64,000 nucleotides of DNA, taken from contig JAOVVO010000237.1 in assembly GCA_028564675.1 (NCBI GenBank), positions 43,147-107,146 on the forward strand, written 5' to 3'. Every line of letters starts with the position of its first letter. The stretch's first letter is position 1. Made by a program: the position numbers and the translations under genes. This document shows, piece by piece, positions 37,410 to 49,700 of the stretch. Below the pieces are notes generated by a model. It did not search any database and was not told the DNA's origin. It worked only from the letters and a program-made list of their open reading frames with translations. Source of the DNA: Onchocerca lupi (taxonomy: Eukaryota; Nematoda; Chromadorea; Rhabditida; Onchocercidae).

Positions 37410-40400
37410 ATGAACAGTGCTTCGTCTTTGATGGGTTCTCAGGGTACAAGTGGATCGTGTGCAGGTAAGTTTTTTTTCTTAATTTTTTTTTGAAATAATT
37501 GTGAAATAGATATTTTTTAATTTTCAATTTTTGATTTTTGATTCTTGGAATGATTATTTTTCAAAATTATTTAAATTCGGAAAATTTTTTCTTCATTTGT
37601 CGTCAGCCAATTGAAAACATTAGCTAATATGACAACAATCATGAATGTTTTTCGAGTTGTCATCACGTAGCTTTTATACTAAACAGAGAAACTTTTGTTA
37701 CATTGAATGATAATTCGCGAGTTTGGATATTCTGGTATTGATTATTAAAAAAGGATTTGTAAGAGCAGAAATCAGGTCAATTTTCATATTTTTTGTAATT
37801 AAAGAAAACAGATTTTTAATACTATTTTGGTATTATTTACTCACGTTTCTTTCACGTTATTTACATTATTTTCTTCTTGTTTTAGGTGCCATTCGTGCGT
37901 TAACATTGGAGCTGAAAGGTTTGCAAACATCACCTGTTGAAGGTTTTACGGTGACAGCTAATGAGGACAATATGTTCGTGTGGACAGTCGCTTTGTATGG
38001 TCCACCTGGAACGCTATATCAGGTAAATAGTTTTAATTTTTCGTTGACGAAAAAAAAAGTAAGCAAGTAAATTAAGGACCAGTTAATTTTGAGAGCTTTT
38101 GATGAATAAGATTCAGCAAGGCCAAAAATAAATTTGTATTTGTTGAATTGAACATTGAATAGAAGTGTAAATTGAGTTTACACTTTTTAATTTCTTGCAA
38201 AAATTATTTGCATAGATGTTTAAATAAACAACTTAGCTCGTGCTATGATTCAGCGCTGTCATGAATATTTTTCATATGTTTATTTAAAATGCAGGTAAAA
38301 GAAAAATTTTTTAGTTACAATTCTCTCTCTTATGCTTTTTTTATTAAATAAAATTTTGTTGGAATCAAATTATTAGAATTACCAGGTCATGTCGTCTGTT
38401 TGACTTCTACCTAGCTTTACAGTAATCTCCATCTGGTTTTATAGTTTATAATTTGCTTTGTAAGTCATTTAAAATACTATTAAATTTTCCCAGCACAAGA
38501 CAGAGAACATTCTCATTTAGACAGTATTTCAAGATATTATGCTTAGAATGTTGCTTTAATATATTATGCTTGTTAGCAACGTTGAAAAGCAATTGCCAAC
38601 ATCATCAATGGAATAAACCATCATTTTCATCCAGAAATTTATTTGTTGTCCTCAATTTTTCGTTAGAGCAACTTTTATTTAAATCTTAATGATACACCTT
38701 TTGTGCAGCTATTACGAAATTGGAATATTTCACTCTTTCCTAATTTTCGTAATTATTTAATTCAATCAATAATTGATTGCTTACTTCGTTTCAGGGTGGC
38801 TATTTTAAAGCGGTTTTGAAATTTCCATCTAATTATCCGTATGCTCCTCCATCGATCAAATTCCTCAACAAAGTTTGGCACCCAAATGTTTATGAGGTAT
38901 GAGATACAGATGGGATCTACTGCCTTTAAAATTTTTGGAAAAAATTCGAAATTTTAGAAATCGTAACTTTATCTTCAGAATGGTGATCTTTGTATCAGTA
39001 TTTTGCATCCACCTGTTGATGATCCGCATAGTGGTGAACTTGCGTGCGAACGTTGGAATCCGACGCAAAATGTTAGGTAAATCAAACAATGAAAAAATTT
39101 TTTATGTGATTTAAAATATGTGGTTTCTACATGACAACTTCTACAGTTCTCATTTTTTTAGCTTTATTTAAGCAATCCTTGCTTTTCATATAATACTTTT
39201 TCTATTAAACGTATTTTCATTATGGATAACACTTTTAATTGTGTTGAAATATTTATTATACTGAATTGTATTTGAATTCAAGCTATGAAGAATATGTGAA
39301 GGATATTTGAAAAAAAAAAATCATTTTCCTAGATTTTTTTCAAATATTTTCCAAAAAAAAAGGAAAAGGAATAGGAACAAAAAAGAAGTAAGCAATTTAA
39401 CATCATTTCAGGACAATTTTACTTTCGGTAATATCGTTATTAAATGAGCCGAATACTTCTTCGCCGGCGAATGTGGATGCATCAGTAATGTATAGAAAAT
39501 GGAAAGAATCGGGTGGTAAAAATGACGAATATGCTCGTCTCGTAAGGTTAATTATGACCTTTATTAGAAATTCTAGAAATTTTACAAGTCACATATTATT
39601 ATGATTCGTTCATAATATTGATGCAATTTTGCGAAATTGTCTATCTCTCAGTAGCAGTTGTAAATAATCCTCCTGAAATTTTTGAAACAGACTTATGATA
39701 GATATCGATTTTTATAATAACTGCTATTACTTTATTTTAATATTGCTAATATCGAGTGAAAAGAGAGCAAAATTGCCTGAAATAGTTGCGTTCTTGCAAT
39801 GAAGTTATCGTGAAATTCGAATGCTTATAATTTGAAAAGCTCACTAAGAATAATTAGCAAAATATTTTCAAATATTTCTAAATCGTTTTTTTCAGTTGTT
39901 TCTCTGATTTCATACCAAAATTCATCCTGAATCATTTTCCATCTATAAGTCAATTAGATTGCAAAGACAGTTATTAAATCTAAACCGATACTTTTAAAAT
40001 GAAGTATTTGAAATAATTGTTCTTCTTAGCTAATCTGATTATTTGTTTTTCAGGAAGCAAGTCGAAGCATCGCGTCTAGATGCTGAAAAAGATGGTGTCG
40101 TCGTACCGGAAACATTAGAAGAATATTGCATTAAAACGGCACCTAAATCAAATGAAGATTGTACAGATGGCTTCGATCTAGATGAAGATTATTATGATTA
40201 TGGTGATGAAAGTGGTATGTGGAACATTAAATGAACTTCCTTCTTTTTTTCATTTAACATTCAATAGTTTTTTTTTTTTTTTTTTTCTAAATGCTTTCAT
40301 CTTTTCGATAGATGAGATTTATAACGATGCCGTTAACTTCCTGCAAGAAACTAACAAGATGAAGAAGATCGAACTATTTCTAACTTGATATTTTGCTTCT

Positions 40401-40722
40401 CAAGAAAAAAAAAGACTAATTAATATGAACGAAAAGTGGGAATGTTATTATTATTTCATCGCTTTTTTCTGAAAAAAAAGAAAATGACAGTAGTGAAGTG
40501 CTGAATTACTGATTGATTGAATCCTCGTTAGATCATTCAATAACTGCTAGCTAACATATAGCAATATTTTCTGAGTGTAATTAGAGTTTTTCAATTTTTT
40601 AAGCTAAATTATTTGTTCATCTTAATGAATCTGGCGAGGAATTAGTATTAAAAAAGTAATTTTCAGATGATGAAGAAGAATATGAAGAAAATGCAGAGGA
40701 TAGTGGACAAGGCGAGAATTGA
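37410..40722 (+). CDS. ubc-3: E2 ubiquitin-conjugating enzyme, CDC34/UBE2R type
   Basis: E2 enzyme of the CDC34 class, which passes ubiquitin to SCF (cullin-RING) targets in cell-cycle control. Exons 37410-37464, 37886-38022, 38795-38896, 38979-39076, 39412-39546, 40054-40214 and last exon 40667-40722 join in frame to 247 residues. Visible features: E2 fold from about residue 19 (AIRALTLELKGLQTSPVEGF), HPN at 93-95, catalytic Cys103 in GDLCISIL, the CDC34-specific acidic loop at 108-124 (HPPVDDPHSGELACERW), then NPTQNVRTILLSVISLLNEP, and an acidic C-terminal tail (DDYYD-like, ending DDEEEYEENAEDSGQGEN) of the kind used to bind cullin. Length is close to the human protein (about 236). The N-terminus is Ser/Gly-rich. 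An alternative last exon lies at 40312-40388. Confidence 0.96.
40312..40388 (+). CDS. ubc-3: Alternative last exon of ubc-3
   Basis: Sits 97 bases after exon 6. A T-rich tract ending TTTTCGATAG precedes it, and it takes the same phase (1) as the 40667 exon. It adds 25 residues (DEIYNDAVNFLQETNKMKKI, then five more) and a TGA, giving a 254-residue isoform. Codon use looks like coding DNA, but the tail is basic/hydrophobic where the other is acidic. Using it would lose the final acidic stretch. No close AATAAA follows, so it may be a minor or decayed exon. Confidence 0.5.
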
Positions 40723-40780
40723 TAATAGAATTTGAAATGGATTGATTTGAATGTGAACGTGAGAATTTTGAAAAAACAAA

Positions 40781-40786
40781 AATAAA
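40781..40786 (+). other. Polyadenylation signal AATAAA, ubc-3
   Basis: About 60 bases after the TGA of the acidic-tail last exon. The close spacing supports 40667-40722 as the main terminal exon. Confidence 0.6.
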
Positions 40787-43292
40787 AAAGACTTCATCGC
40801 GCTCAGAATTTCTTTTTTTTTTCTTTTTAAAGCAAAGTACTGTTTTTTCTTTGGTCATTTTTTTCTTCTATCCTTCTTCATCTTTTTATTCTTCTTTTTC
40901 TCCAAATCGATTCATTTTTTTTTTTTGTTCATTTTCAAAAAAAAAAAAGAAAAAAACGGATGATAATATCCATGGTACTTAAATATTATCATAATTTCTA
41001 TAACATTTTTTCTTTCCCGAAAAATTTATGTTTAGGAAAAAAATGAAAAGGAAAATTACTAATTATTTTCACTTTTTTCATATAAACTTGGTAGACGATT
41101 TTTCTTTTATTTCATCGGGTTTTTCTTTGGCCAAATTTTTCTGTGCAACAAAAAACTTCGAGTGAATTTAAGACACTGATTTCAAATCCGGTAGTGAATT
41201 TGAAAAATCAAAATCTGAATTTGCTGAAAATTGCCCCATATTCATGCAAAATTTTAAGATTCCTGAAATATTTTATTCCAGAAAACAACTTCCTGGAGCC
41301 TTTTTCGGAAGAAAAGAAAAGGTATTATTCTTTTTTTTTATAAAATATCACAGAAATTATAAAATTTTGCATGAGTTTTGGATAATTTTCAGCAAATTCA
41401 GATTTTAGTTTTTTTTTTGTTTCTCAAAAGATTATTCATTACAAATTATTCATTGCAACTTTTTGCTTGCCAGAAAATTATTCCTCACAACTATTTTTCT
41501 TTTTTTGGAATTTCTGGAAAATTCCAGTTCTATTTCCTTTTCCTTTATTCCCTCTTTTTTAATTTTTCTATTTCATTAATGGAAACTTTTTACTCTCCAG
41601 TCCTACAAAATAATTTCTTAGGATAGATTGTTGATGGAAAAATATTAGTGGAAATGGTATTTTGTCGATTCATCTGATTTTTTACTAGTTAATTAATTTT
41701 ATCATTTGTTATTTCATTTGATTTTTGACCTTCGACGAATTAAATACTTGATTATGAAAATATCCAGTTGAGACGAAGAATAAAGGAGAACAAAAGGAAA
41801 ATATGGTCATCTTCTTTAGTAAATGTTGATTCAAAAAATAGGAAAAGATTGTTAATTTTAAATGAAAAAGTAAATTAAGAACACATAGTATATTGTGATA
41901 TAAAACTAATGTGATCCATTCAATATATAACATTTTGTATAAAATTATTTCATTTATTGAAAAATGTGAAATTAAATTTATTCAGGATTTTTTTCGCCTT
42001 TTTCCTTCCAGTGCACTCTTATTATTATTTTTTTTTTGAAATATGTGCTGCTAAATTTTTGTCTTTATTTTATTTGATATAGAAAATAGATGATAAATTT
42101 TAAAATTATGTATATGTATATGTGTTTCTGTGTGTTTGTTTATCTGTCTATTCAAATTTTTATGTGTGCGATATAATCATAATTTTTCAAAATATATAAA
42201 AAATTGTGGAAGAAAAGGCGAAACAGTGAAAATGCTTGTATTGTTCTTTCTTTTCTCTCTGCGTTTTTTCTTTATTATTCATAATTGATTGATTAATTGA
42301 TAGATTGTAGATGGGTAAATTGATCGGTTGATTGATTGGTTGATTGCTTGATCGATTGATTACTATTTCATTATTGTATAAAAGAGTTTTCCTACAAGTG
42401 ATAATTTTTCTTGTCAGATTCTTTTATCTTCAAATTTTAGCATAGAAGAAAAAGAATATAGAAAATGGTTAACAATAATTACCATATTGTTCCCAACAAT
42501 AATACAATGATATTTTATAAAGATTATTACTATTTTTATAATATTGATTAATAATTAGTAAAGAAAAAATAGATTGGAAGGGAGGAAGCGTTTTCTTTTT
42601 TGATCATTTGCGAATTAATGATTGATAAGTTTAAGTAGTCTGTAATAGTTTTACTTTTCTTTGATAAGAAAAACTATTGGAAGTTTATGATTTGATTTCA
42701 ATTTTGACATAAATATTTGCCGGATGGTAATACGATACCGACAAATAATTATGAGAATATAGCTAATTAATAAGAAGCTGTTTAAATTTCAAGGGAAGGT
42801 ATCAGGTTTTTGCATATATAATCAGTTGCAAGGCAAACTACTTCTTGTCTTTTATTAAGATCTTGCTAATTATTCAGGTTGAAAAGTTCTGATGATTTAG
42901 GAGAATAATATGAAATTGTATCAAATTTTCTTCTGAGAATAAAGTATTTACAACATATTGAAAAGTAATTAAATGATATGATCGTTTTATCATCTTGAAT
43001 AAGATATTTACAGTTTATGATATAACAATGAACAAATGGTCATATAATCATAATTGTTTAAATACTTTTGGATGAAGTGAGACTTCAAATTTGAAACTTA
43101 AAATAAGTTGTTTACGATATTTACGCTTTGAAATAAAATAAGGTGTTTACGGTTCATGAGATAATTATGAATAAATGATGAGCTAATCATAATTGCTCAA
43201 GTATTTTGCTGGATAGAACTCGATTTCAAATTAAAATTAAACTTGAATTTCAAACTTGAAATTTGATTTGTAGCGAATTGAATGTGTTTTTT

Positions 43293-43326
<34 letters not shown>

Positions 43327-43936
43327 AACAGAAACGTATTCAATCTGGAAAAAATCAGATATCAAGCAAGAAGTTAAATTTGGATTCAAATTGAAATTTA
43401 AGTCTTTCCGGATTAAATGTGCTTCCTGTTCAAAGAATATTTAAGCAGTTATAATTAGATGGAAGTATAAATGATGACGATATGTTAATACATAAATTCA
43501 TGTTATCAATTGTTTGTCCAGGATTTGATGAAGGTTTCGAAATGAATGTAATTAATTAGTGCTAATTGGGAATGGCCGGATAAGTTATCTTCAAATTAAT
43601 GAATAAAAATGAAGACTTATCATACTAATAGTTCCGTTTAACTCATTCTTCCGACTGAGATATTCGATCCTCCAATTAATTATAACCATTTAACATTCAT
43701 CATTACGGCTTGTTGCTTTAATTAATTTTTGAAGTTTCCGGAATTAAAATTATTGCACTGAGATGTCGAATTATTATTATAGTAATTCTATTCTCATTTT
43801 TATAATTTAAATTGATACCGGATACCGGAAATATTTATTGTAGGCAGTGCGGTTTAAAATTAAAGTTTTCAATTTCGCATGAGAATGATGATTTTTCGTG
43901 AAAATTTTTATGCTAATTTCGAATCCTTCCCTTTCC
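40787..43936. other. ubc-3 to lsm-6 spacer
   Basis: No coding exon supported. Contains a (GATT)n tract (42282-42361), a diverged direct duplication (about 42998-43080 and 43137-43225) and a run of 31 T (43295-43325). Open frames at 41143-41626 are low-complexity. Confidence 0.65.
42998..43225 (+). repeat. Direct duplication, period about 139 bases
   Basis: AATAAGATATTTACAGTTTATG...AATCATAATTGTTTAAATACTTT recurs as AATAAGGTGTTTACGGTTCATG...AATCATAATTGCTCAAGTATTTT (quoted in pieces). Confidence 0.75.
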
Positions 43937-43946
43937 TTAATTACAG
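43937..43946 (+). promoter_or_regulatory. Splice acceptor abutting the lsm-6 start codon
   Basis: CTTAATTACAG lies immediately before the ATG, with a C/T-rich tract upstream. An acceptor with a zero-length leader is typical of nematode spliced-leader trans-splicing, though it could also join a non-coding first exon. Confidence 0.6.
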
Positions 43947-44861
43947 ATGAGTCGGCGACAAAATCCGAGTGAATTTTTGAAGCAAATTATTGGAAAACCT
44001 GTCGTAGTGAAATTAAATTCTGGCATCGATTATCGAGGTATGTATAATTTTATTAAAGTATTGGATATATTTAGAATTTTTCTCTTCTTAATTTTTTAAA
44101 GTTTAGAAATAATATTATTTATTATATGAACATATTACTTTAGGAATTGTTATTTTGATTATTCTGTTAGGAAAAATTATTATAAAATAAAAGTCAAATC
44201 ATTAGCAAAAAAATGGTAGCAATCCATTTAAATTTTCATTTGTTAACATAGCAAATTTGACATTGTTCTAATATTAGCTTTCAAACTTATAATTCTCATA
44301 GCCTTTAATCTTCGGGATCATTTCATACGATTTTGATATCAATTTTCAAAATTATTTACTAATTCAAAATTATGCTTAAAAAATATAATCCCGTGAGTTT
44401 ATTATGACAGTTGTAGCACATGGATTGAGCGAATAATATATAGGATAAACAAAACATCACGTATATGATATGCAATATAATTATCGCATAATATCAGGTA
44501 ATGATTTCCAGGTATATTATCATGTTTGGATGGTTTTATGAATATAGCATTGGAGCAAACAGAAGAATATTCGAATGGACAGCTAAAAAATAAATATGGT
44601 GATGCATTTATTCGAGGAAATAACGGTTTGTTTTAGTTTGAAATTTAAATTTTAGTCAAGTTAAGGAATGAAAAGAAAGTTATAAAAAATGTAAGACTAT
44701 AAATCAAAGTATCCTATACTAGGATTTTTTTTACATTTAAACATTAGAATATCAACAATATGGCAGTTTTTCATTTCCAATTAATAAATGACAAATAAAG
44801 AAAATTTAATTTTCTAATAAATTCAATTTCAGTGCTTTATATCAGTACACAAAAGCGTTAA
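43947..44861 (+). CDS. lsm-6: U6 snRNA-associated Sm-like protein LSm6
   Basis: Subunit of the LSm2-8 ring on the U6 snRNA 3' end (nucleus, splicing) and of the LSm1-7 ring (cytoplasm, mRNA decay). Exons 43947-44037, 44512-44625 and 44833-44861 join in frame to 77 residues. It matches LSm6 over its full length: SEFLKQIIGKPVVVKLNSG, Sm1 motif with D37, M40 and N41 (LDGFMNIALEQTEEY), NGQLKNKYGDAFIRGNNVLY with the Sm2 R65-G66-N67, and end ISTQKR. The human protein is three residues longer (80). The start is fixed by the acceptor directly before ATG. It lies 3.2 kb downstream of ubc-3 on the same strand and converges with pmr-1. Confidence 0.97.
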
Positions 44862-45180
44862 TGATGCAAAAGCAGAAAGGAATCAAAGTTTATAGTATTA
44901 TGATAGCTATATATTTACATGGAAAATCGTTCGAACGTTAACATTTGTTCCAGTTTTCTAAATTTCGATCTCTTATTACTTCTTATTATTAATGGAAATT
45001 TAAAATCACTCAAAATTTATTTAGGTAAAATAGAAAATTTTCTTTTTTATCAACGTCTTTTTTTCTTTTCTAGACATATTTACATATGCTTTTTCAATTT
45101 GTTTATGTTGTATGCGGTTCATTTTTTTAATTTTTTCATTACTATTTGTTTTTTGTTTTTCTTTTTCGCATGAAAAATTG

Positions 45181-45190
45181 AATAAATAAA
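45181..45190 (+). other. Overlapping polyadenylation signals, lsm-6
   Basis: AATAAATAAA about 320 bases after the lsm-6 stop codon, before the convergent pmr-1 gene. Best candidate for the lsm-6 transcript end. Confidence 0.45.
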
Positions 45191-46755
45191 GCAGGGAATG
45201 TTGACAATATATATCACTAAAAAAAAAAAATGCAATTATCAATCCAAAAATTATAAATCAATCCTATCATATCTCTTTCACCACACTCTCATCTAAATTG
45301 CTAATTAATTAATCATTTGAGGGTTTGCATTGTTTTGATCGATAGATTGTGAAATAGTGGTTTTTTGATTTGAATCTTTTCATAATCATGTCAATCCGTG
45401 AGTTGTCCTTTGCTATCGTGAACTGACCGAACTGGATCCACACTTTAATCAATGATATCCGGTCGAAATGATGTATGAAATTTTTGATAATATTTGATTA
45501 AATACAAAAGGTTGCATACATATCCTTACCTCAACTCCTTTGAATGAAATATTTGTCCAAATTTGAATCCATCATAAATATAGAGACGGACGATATGTGT
45601 ACAATTTCAAGTTGCTAATAATCTTTAATTTGAAAAAACATTTCATAAAAAACATAAATTTGCTATATGCAAACAAGTATTATATAAATAAATCAACAAA
45701 AAGAAAAAAAATATCAAAATAGCATAAAAATTAAATGTATGAAGAAATTCCTCTTCGTTTCCGTTTTCGGAATCGCAAGAAACGAGTAATTAAAATATCG
45801 ATTATTTTTTGTTGATTGAAAATATCAAATTTGATATTTCATGCATTTTTTGTGAAATGGCTATTAACTATTCATTTAATGTTTTCTTTTTTTTTTTATC
45901 AGAATATATTGATATGTTTAAAGTGAAAATGCTGTTCGAAAATAATTTCAACAAATTAACATTATAACATTTGAAAGCAGATAACTCGGGAACGTACAAA
46001 GAGATTTCAAGCAATAGATTGATTAATTGGTGTGCACATCAAATAGTATAACATATTGCTAATTTTGATTACAGATTGAAATTGAAAATAGATTTTTAGA
46101 ATAACAGTGAAATAAATTGAAATAATCGATTAAAAACAAAAAAAAAAAAAAAAATCCCGAAATTTCGTGGAATAGATTGATGCGGATTGCATATTTACAA
46201 CTTCATAAGCTCATAAGAAACTTGAGAACCATTTTTTGAAGTAGAAAATTTTGCAAAAAAGAAAAATTATTAAAACCTGAAATAACTTAAGATTACCATA
46301 TTTTTGCATAAGATAATGAAAATGAAAGTAATGAAAATAAGAAGTATTCATAAGGAAAATAAACAAACATTATAGAATATTTAAAATAGAAAGTTGGAAA
46401 GAAAAATAAAGATTTTTTTTTAATCTTTGGACAATTTCCTGTACCATTCATGTTTCTTTGTAAAAAAAGAAAAATTAAAAGAAACCAAATCCTGAATAAA
46501 TGTGTAAATAGCACTACATTACAATTTTAATGTCATTGAAGCTATCCAGAAACATAATGCTGATACTAAGATATGATAAAGTTTATGATATTATATAATC
46601 ACCTCGTCGAAACAGTAATATTTAAGCGGAAGAGCAATAAATAGAACAGGTAGTAAAACAGAGGAAAAACAGAAATACTGAAATCTTTCCCTTTTTTTTT
46701 ATGATATAAAATTTTTTTAATTAAATTTCATTCAACATTACATTGACAATAACTT
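45191..46755. other. Spacer between convergent lsm-6 and pmr-1
   Basis: Mostly A/T-rich and probably 3' untranslated sequence of both genes. A G+C-richer patch at 45390-45600 has coding-like open frames on the minus strand, including 45442-45391 behind an AG and before a TGA, with a gtaagg donor-like site at 45529. No exon chain could be built because the upstream frame lacks an acceptor. Confidence 0.4.
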
Positions 46756-49700
46756 TTAGAAATTCGTTGGTTCTTCGAAAATCACATATGACGTTTTCTT
46801 CATCCTTAATTCCAAATATTTCCTTGTTTCAGCAACAATAAAAACTGTAGATGTGAGCACTGTGAGAAAGATCAAATCTGTAATAATTAGCAGTAATAAT
46901 TTAGAAAAAAAAAAAAAATTGCATGATGATATTGCCAGAATAGTCGAAATAGTCTATAATATAAGGATATCGAGGTTTTAATTGTTCATATTTATAAATG
47001 ATCAATCTGTCAAATTTTCGAGTTATATGTAACATCTCTCAAATTTCAATAAAATAAATAATCTCCATTAGTTATATTTATAATCCTATATGGGTCTAAA
47101 ATAATCTAAATTTATATTTTTTTTCTCTTTAATTATCTATTACTCTATTATATGAACTGTTAAATTGGTGTTGGCATTCAACCAACTGCCTATATTGTTT
47201 ATCTCGGAAAATTATAAATCATCGAGATCACAAATGTTATGCCTTTTCACTAAACCCTCAATCTCATCAAGCACAATGGATTTACCACTAAAATCAAAAT
47301 GAAAATTTCCTAACAATCTCACACAAAAAAAGTTATTATCTGGCACTCAATTTATTCTTGCCATTTTTTTTTACTTCTTCTATTACCGGTTACAAGCGGC
47401 ATTTTTCTATTTTATTCCAATATTTACCGAAATTTAGATTGTTATTCCATCTAATTATCGAGTATCATTGATATTCGTCCATAAATTGTATTATAACGTA
47501 GCGGCGAAAAATTACGGTTTATAACAAGGCTTTAATGACACAACAAAAACACCTACTTCTAGAAGATTTCAATTCTCTAAAATTCTTCCTCAATTCTTGA
47601 TTTCACCAGATATGAATATTATAACTTGAAGATACGATGGAATAAAAAATTCACTTTGTATTCCAATGGAATATTATGTCACTAAATTAATCTAGGAGAA
47701 AAATTTTGTTTTGAATTTATGAAAATGAACAAAATAGTTGACAAAAAAAAAAAAAGGACAATTATTTCCTGCAAGATAAATAAAATCGCAAAAGAAAACG
47801 AAGATGCAACTGCCAAATGCACTCTGCAAAATATTTAAATTTGAAAAGCGATGGCAAAAAAGAGTAATTTCAAATATGGAAAATGAAGAAAGAAACTAAA
47901 TGGATGAAATTTCGATATATTGAGATATGAAAAAGAAAAAAAAAACCGATGATAGGCCAATAAAAAAAAAAAAAAAAAAAAAAAAAACTGAACAGAAAAA
48001 ATGCCCAAAGTTTAATTACCTGAGTTAAATTTAATTATCTAATTGCCCAAATTACCCAGTGTATTGTTACTTACTAACATCTATAATATCGAGATGTTTT
48101 GAATATATCATAATTCGAATTCTTTGCTTAATTAATAGCAGTATAACATATGAGAATATATAAATATGATTATAAATTATTGTCTAATAAATTTGAAAAC
48201 AAAAGAAAAAAAAATTTACCAAAAAAACTTAGTGCTTCAGTTTGGAAAACTTTTTGCAACGGTGGAAAATATATTACCGCTAATTGACAAAAAAGAGATC
48301 CAAGCACAGCAAAGCAAAACATACGATTTCTGAAAAAGAAAAAAAGGAAACATTCTAGCTTTTATAATTTTCTTTAATAATAATTATGCGATGGTATATA
48401 ATTTAGAATAAAAGTGTTCCTCGTAAAATAACTAAACTACAAAATTGAAAATTCATTCTTCATTTAGAAAATTCAAATTAAAAAAAATTTAATGTTCAGA
48501 TTTGTTTTTTTTTTTTTCATTCTTTTAATAAATAGGAATAAGTAATGTAAACCGACCTAAATAAACCAATTTCCCAAATTAATTTTCTACTTGAACGGCA
48601 AGCAAGTGCATTCCACATATCAAATAAAACGAAACATGTAAATGTCATTGTTGTATCACGTGGTGTCACTTCGTTATCTGCTGACATCTAAAAATTATAC
48701 ATTTTTTTAAATTCATAAGATTCTAAAAATAAAAAAACCCAGTCCACTTTTAAAATATGGATCAATATTATTAGTGATAAATTCTAGTCGGAAATATCAC
48801 GATTTAAGATATCATTCACGATCAGTCAGATTATCATCATTCAGTAATTCAATTCAGTACATTATTTGATTAAAAGTATAAATATAATCGAGAAGAAAAA
48901 CAATTATCCTAATATCTGATGACAATAATAATCATAATTCTTTAATAATAAAAGCTGGATTGGAAGTTAGAAGAAAGAAAGAAACGAAACGAAGAAAAAA
49001 ATCAGCTTTAAAAATTTCAAAAAACAGAAATTTGAATACACCACTTACTTCTTTATAAAAAACAGAAAGTGTTCCGGCAATAATAATTGCCGCAGATGTA
49101 AGGATGTTAGTTATAAATGCATTATTTATCATTGGTTGTCGCACATCTCGTGGTGGTTGTCGGATTATATCCTAAAATATTTCGAAAATTAAAAAAAAAA
49201 AAAGGAAAAACCAGTGATATGTATATTATCGATAATAATAATATATCTCTTTCATTGATGCATTTTATCTTTTCATAACAAATTTCAGTAAATGTTTTAC
49301 ATCACCCCTCTTCCTCTTTTCATCTCTACTATCTTCTTTTATAAATTGCGAAGATAGATAAAATACTGTCTTTTCCAAAGGAATTGCTACCATAATCTTA
49401 TTAAAGAAATTCAATATAAATCACAACAACATCATCTTTTCAGGAAAAATCCATTTCAACTCGAAGACAAATAAAAATTTTGTAAAAATAATCAATCTCC
49501 AAAAGTAATCAAAACTGAAAAAAAAAAAATCCAATCAAATCGGTAGAAAAAAAGATGAAATGGAAATAGATTAATGTATAATATTTAAGTTAAACTTACC
49601 CTATCAACAGGTTCAACACCAAGACTTTGCGCTGGTGGTCCATCCATAATGATGTTAATCCAAAGTATCTGCATCGCATTTAACGGATTCTCAAATTCAA

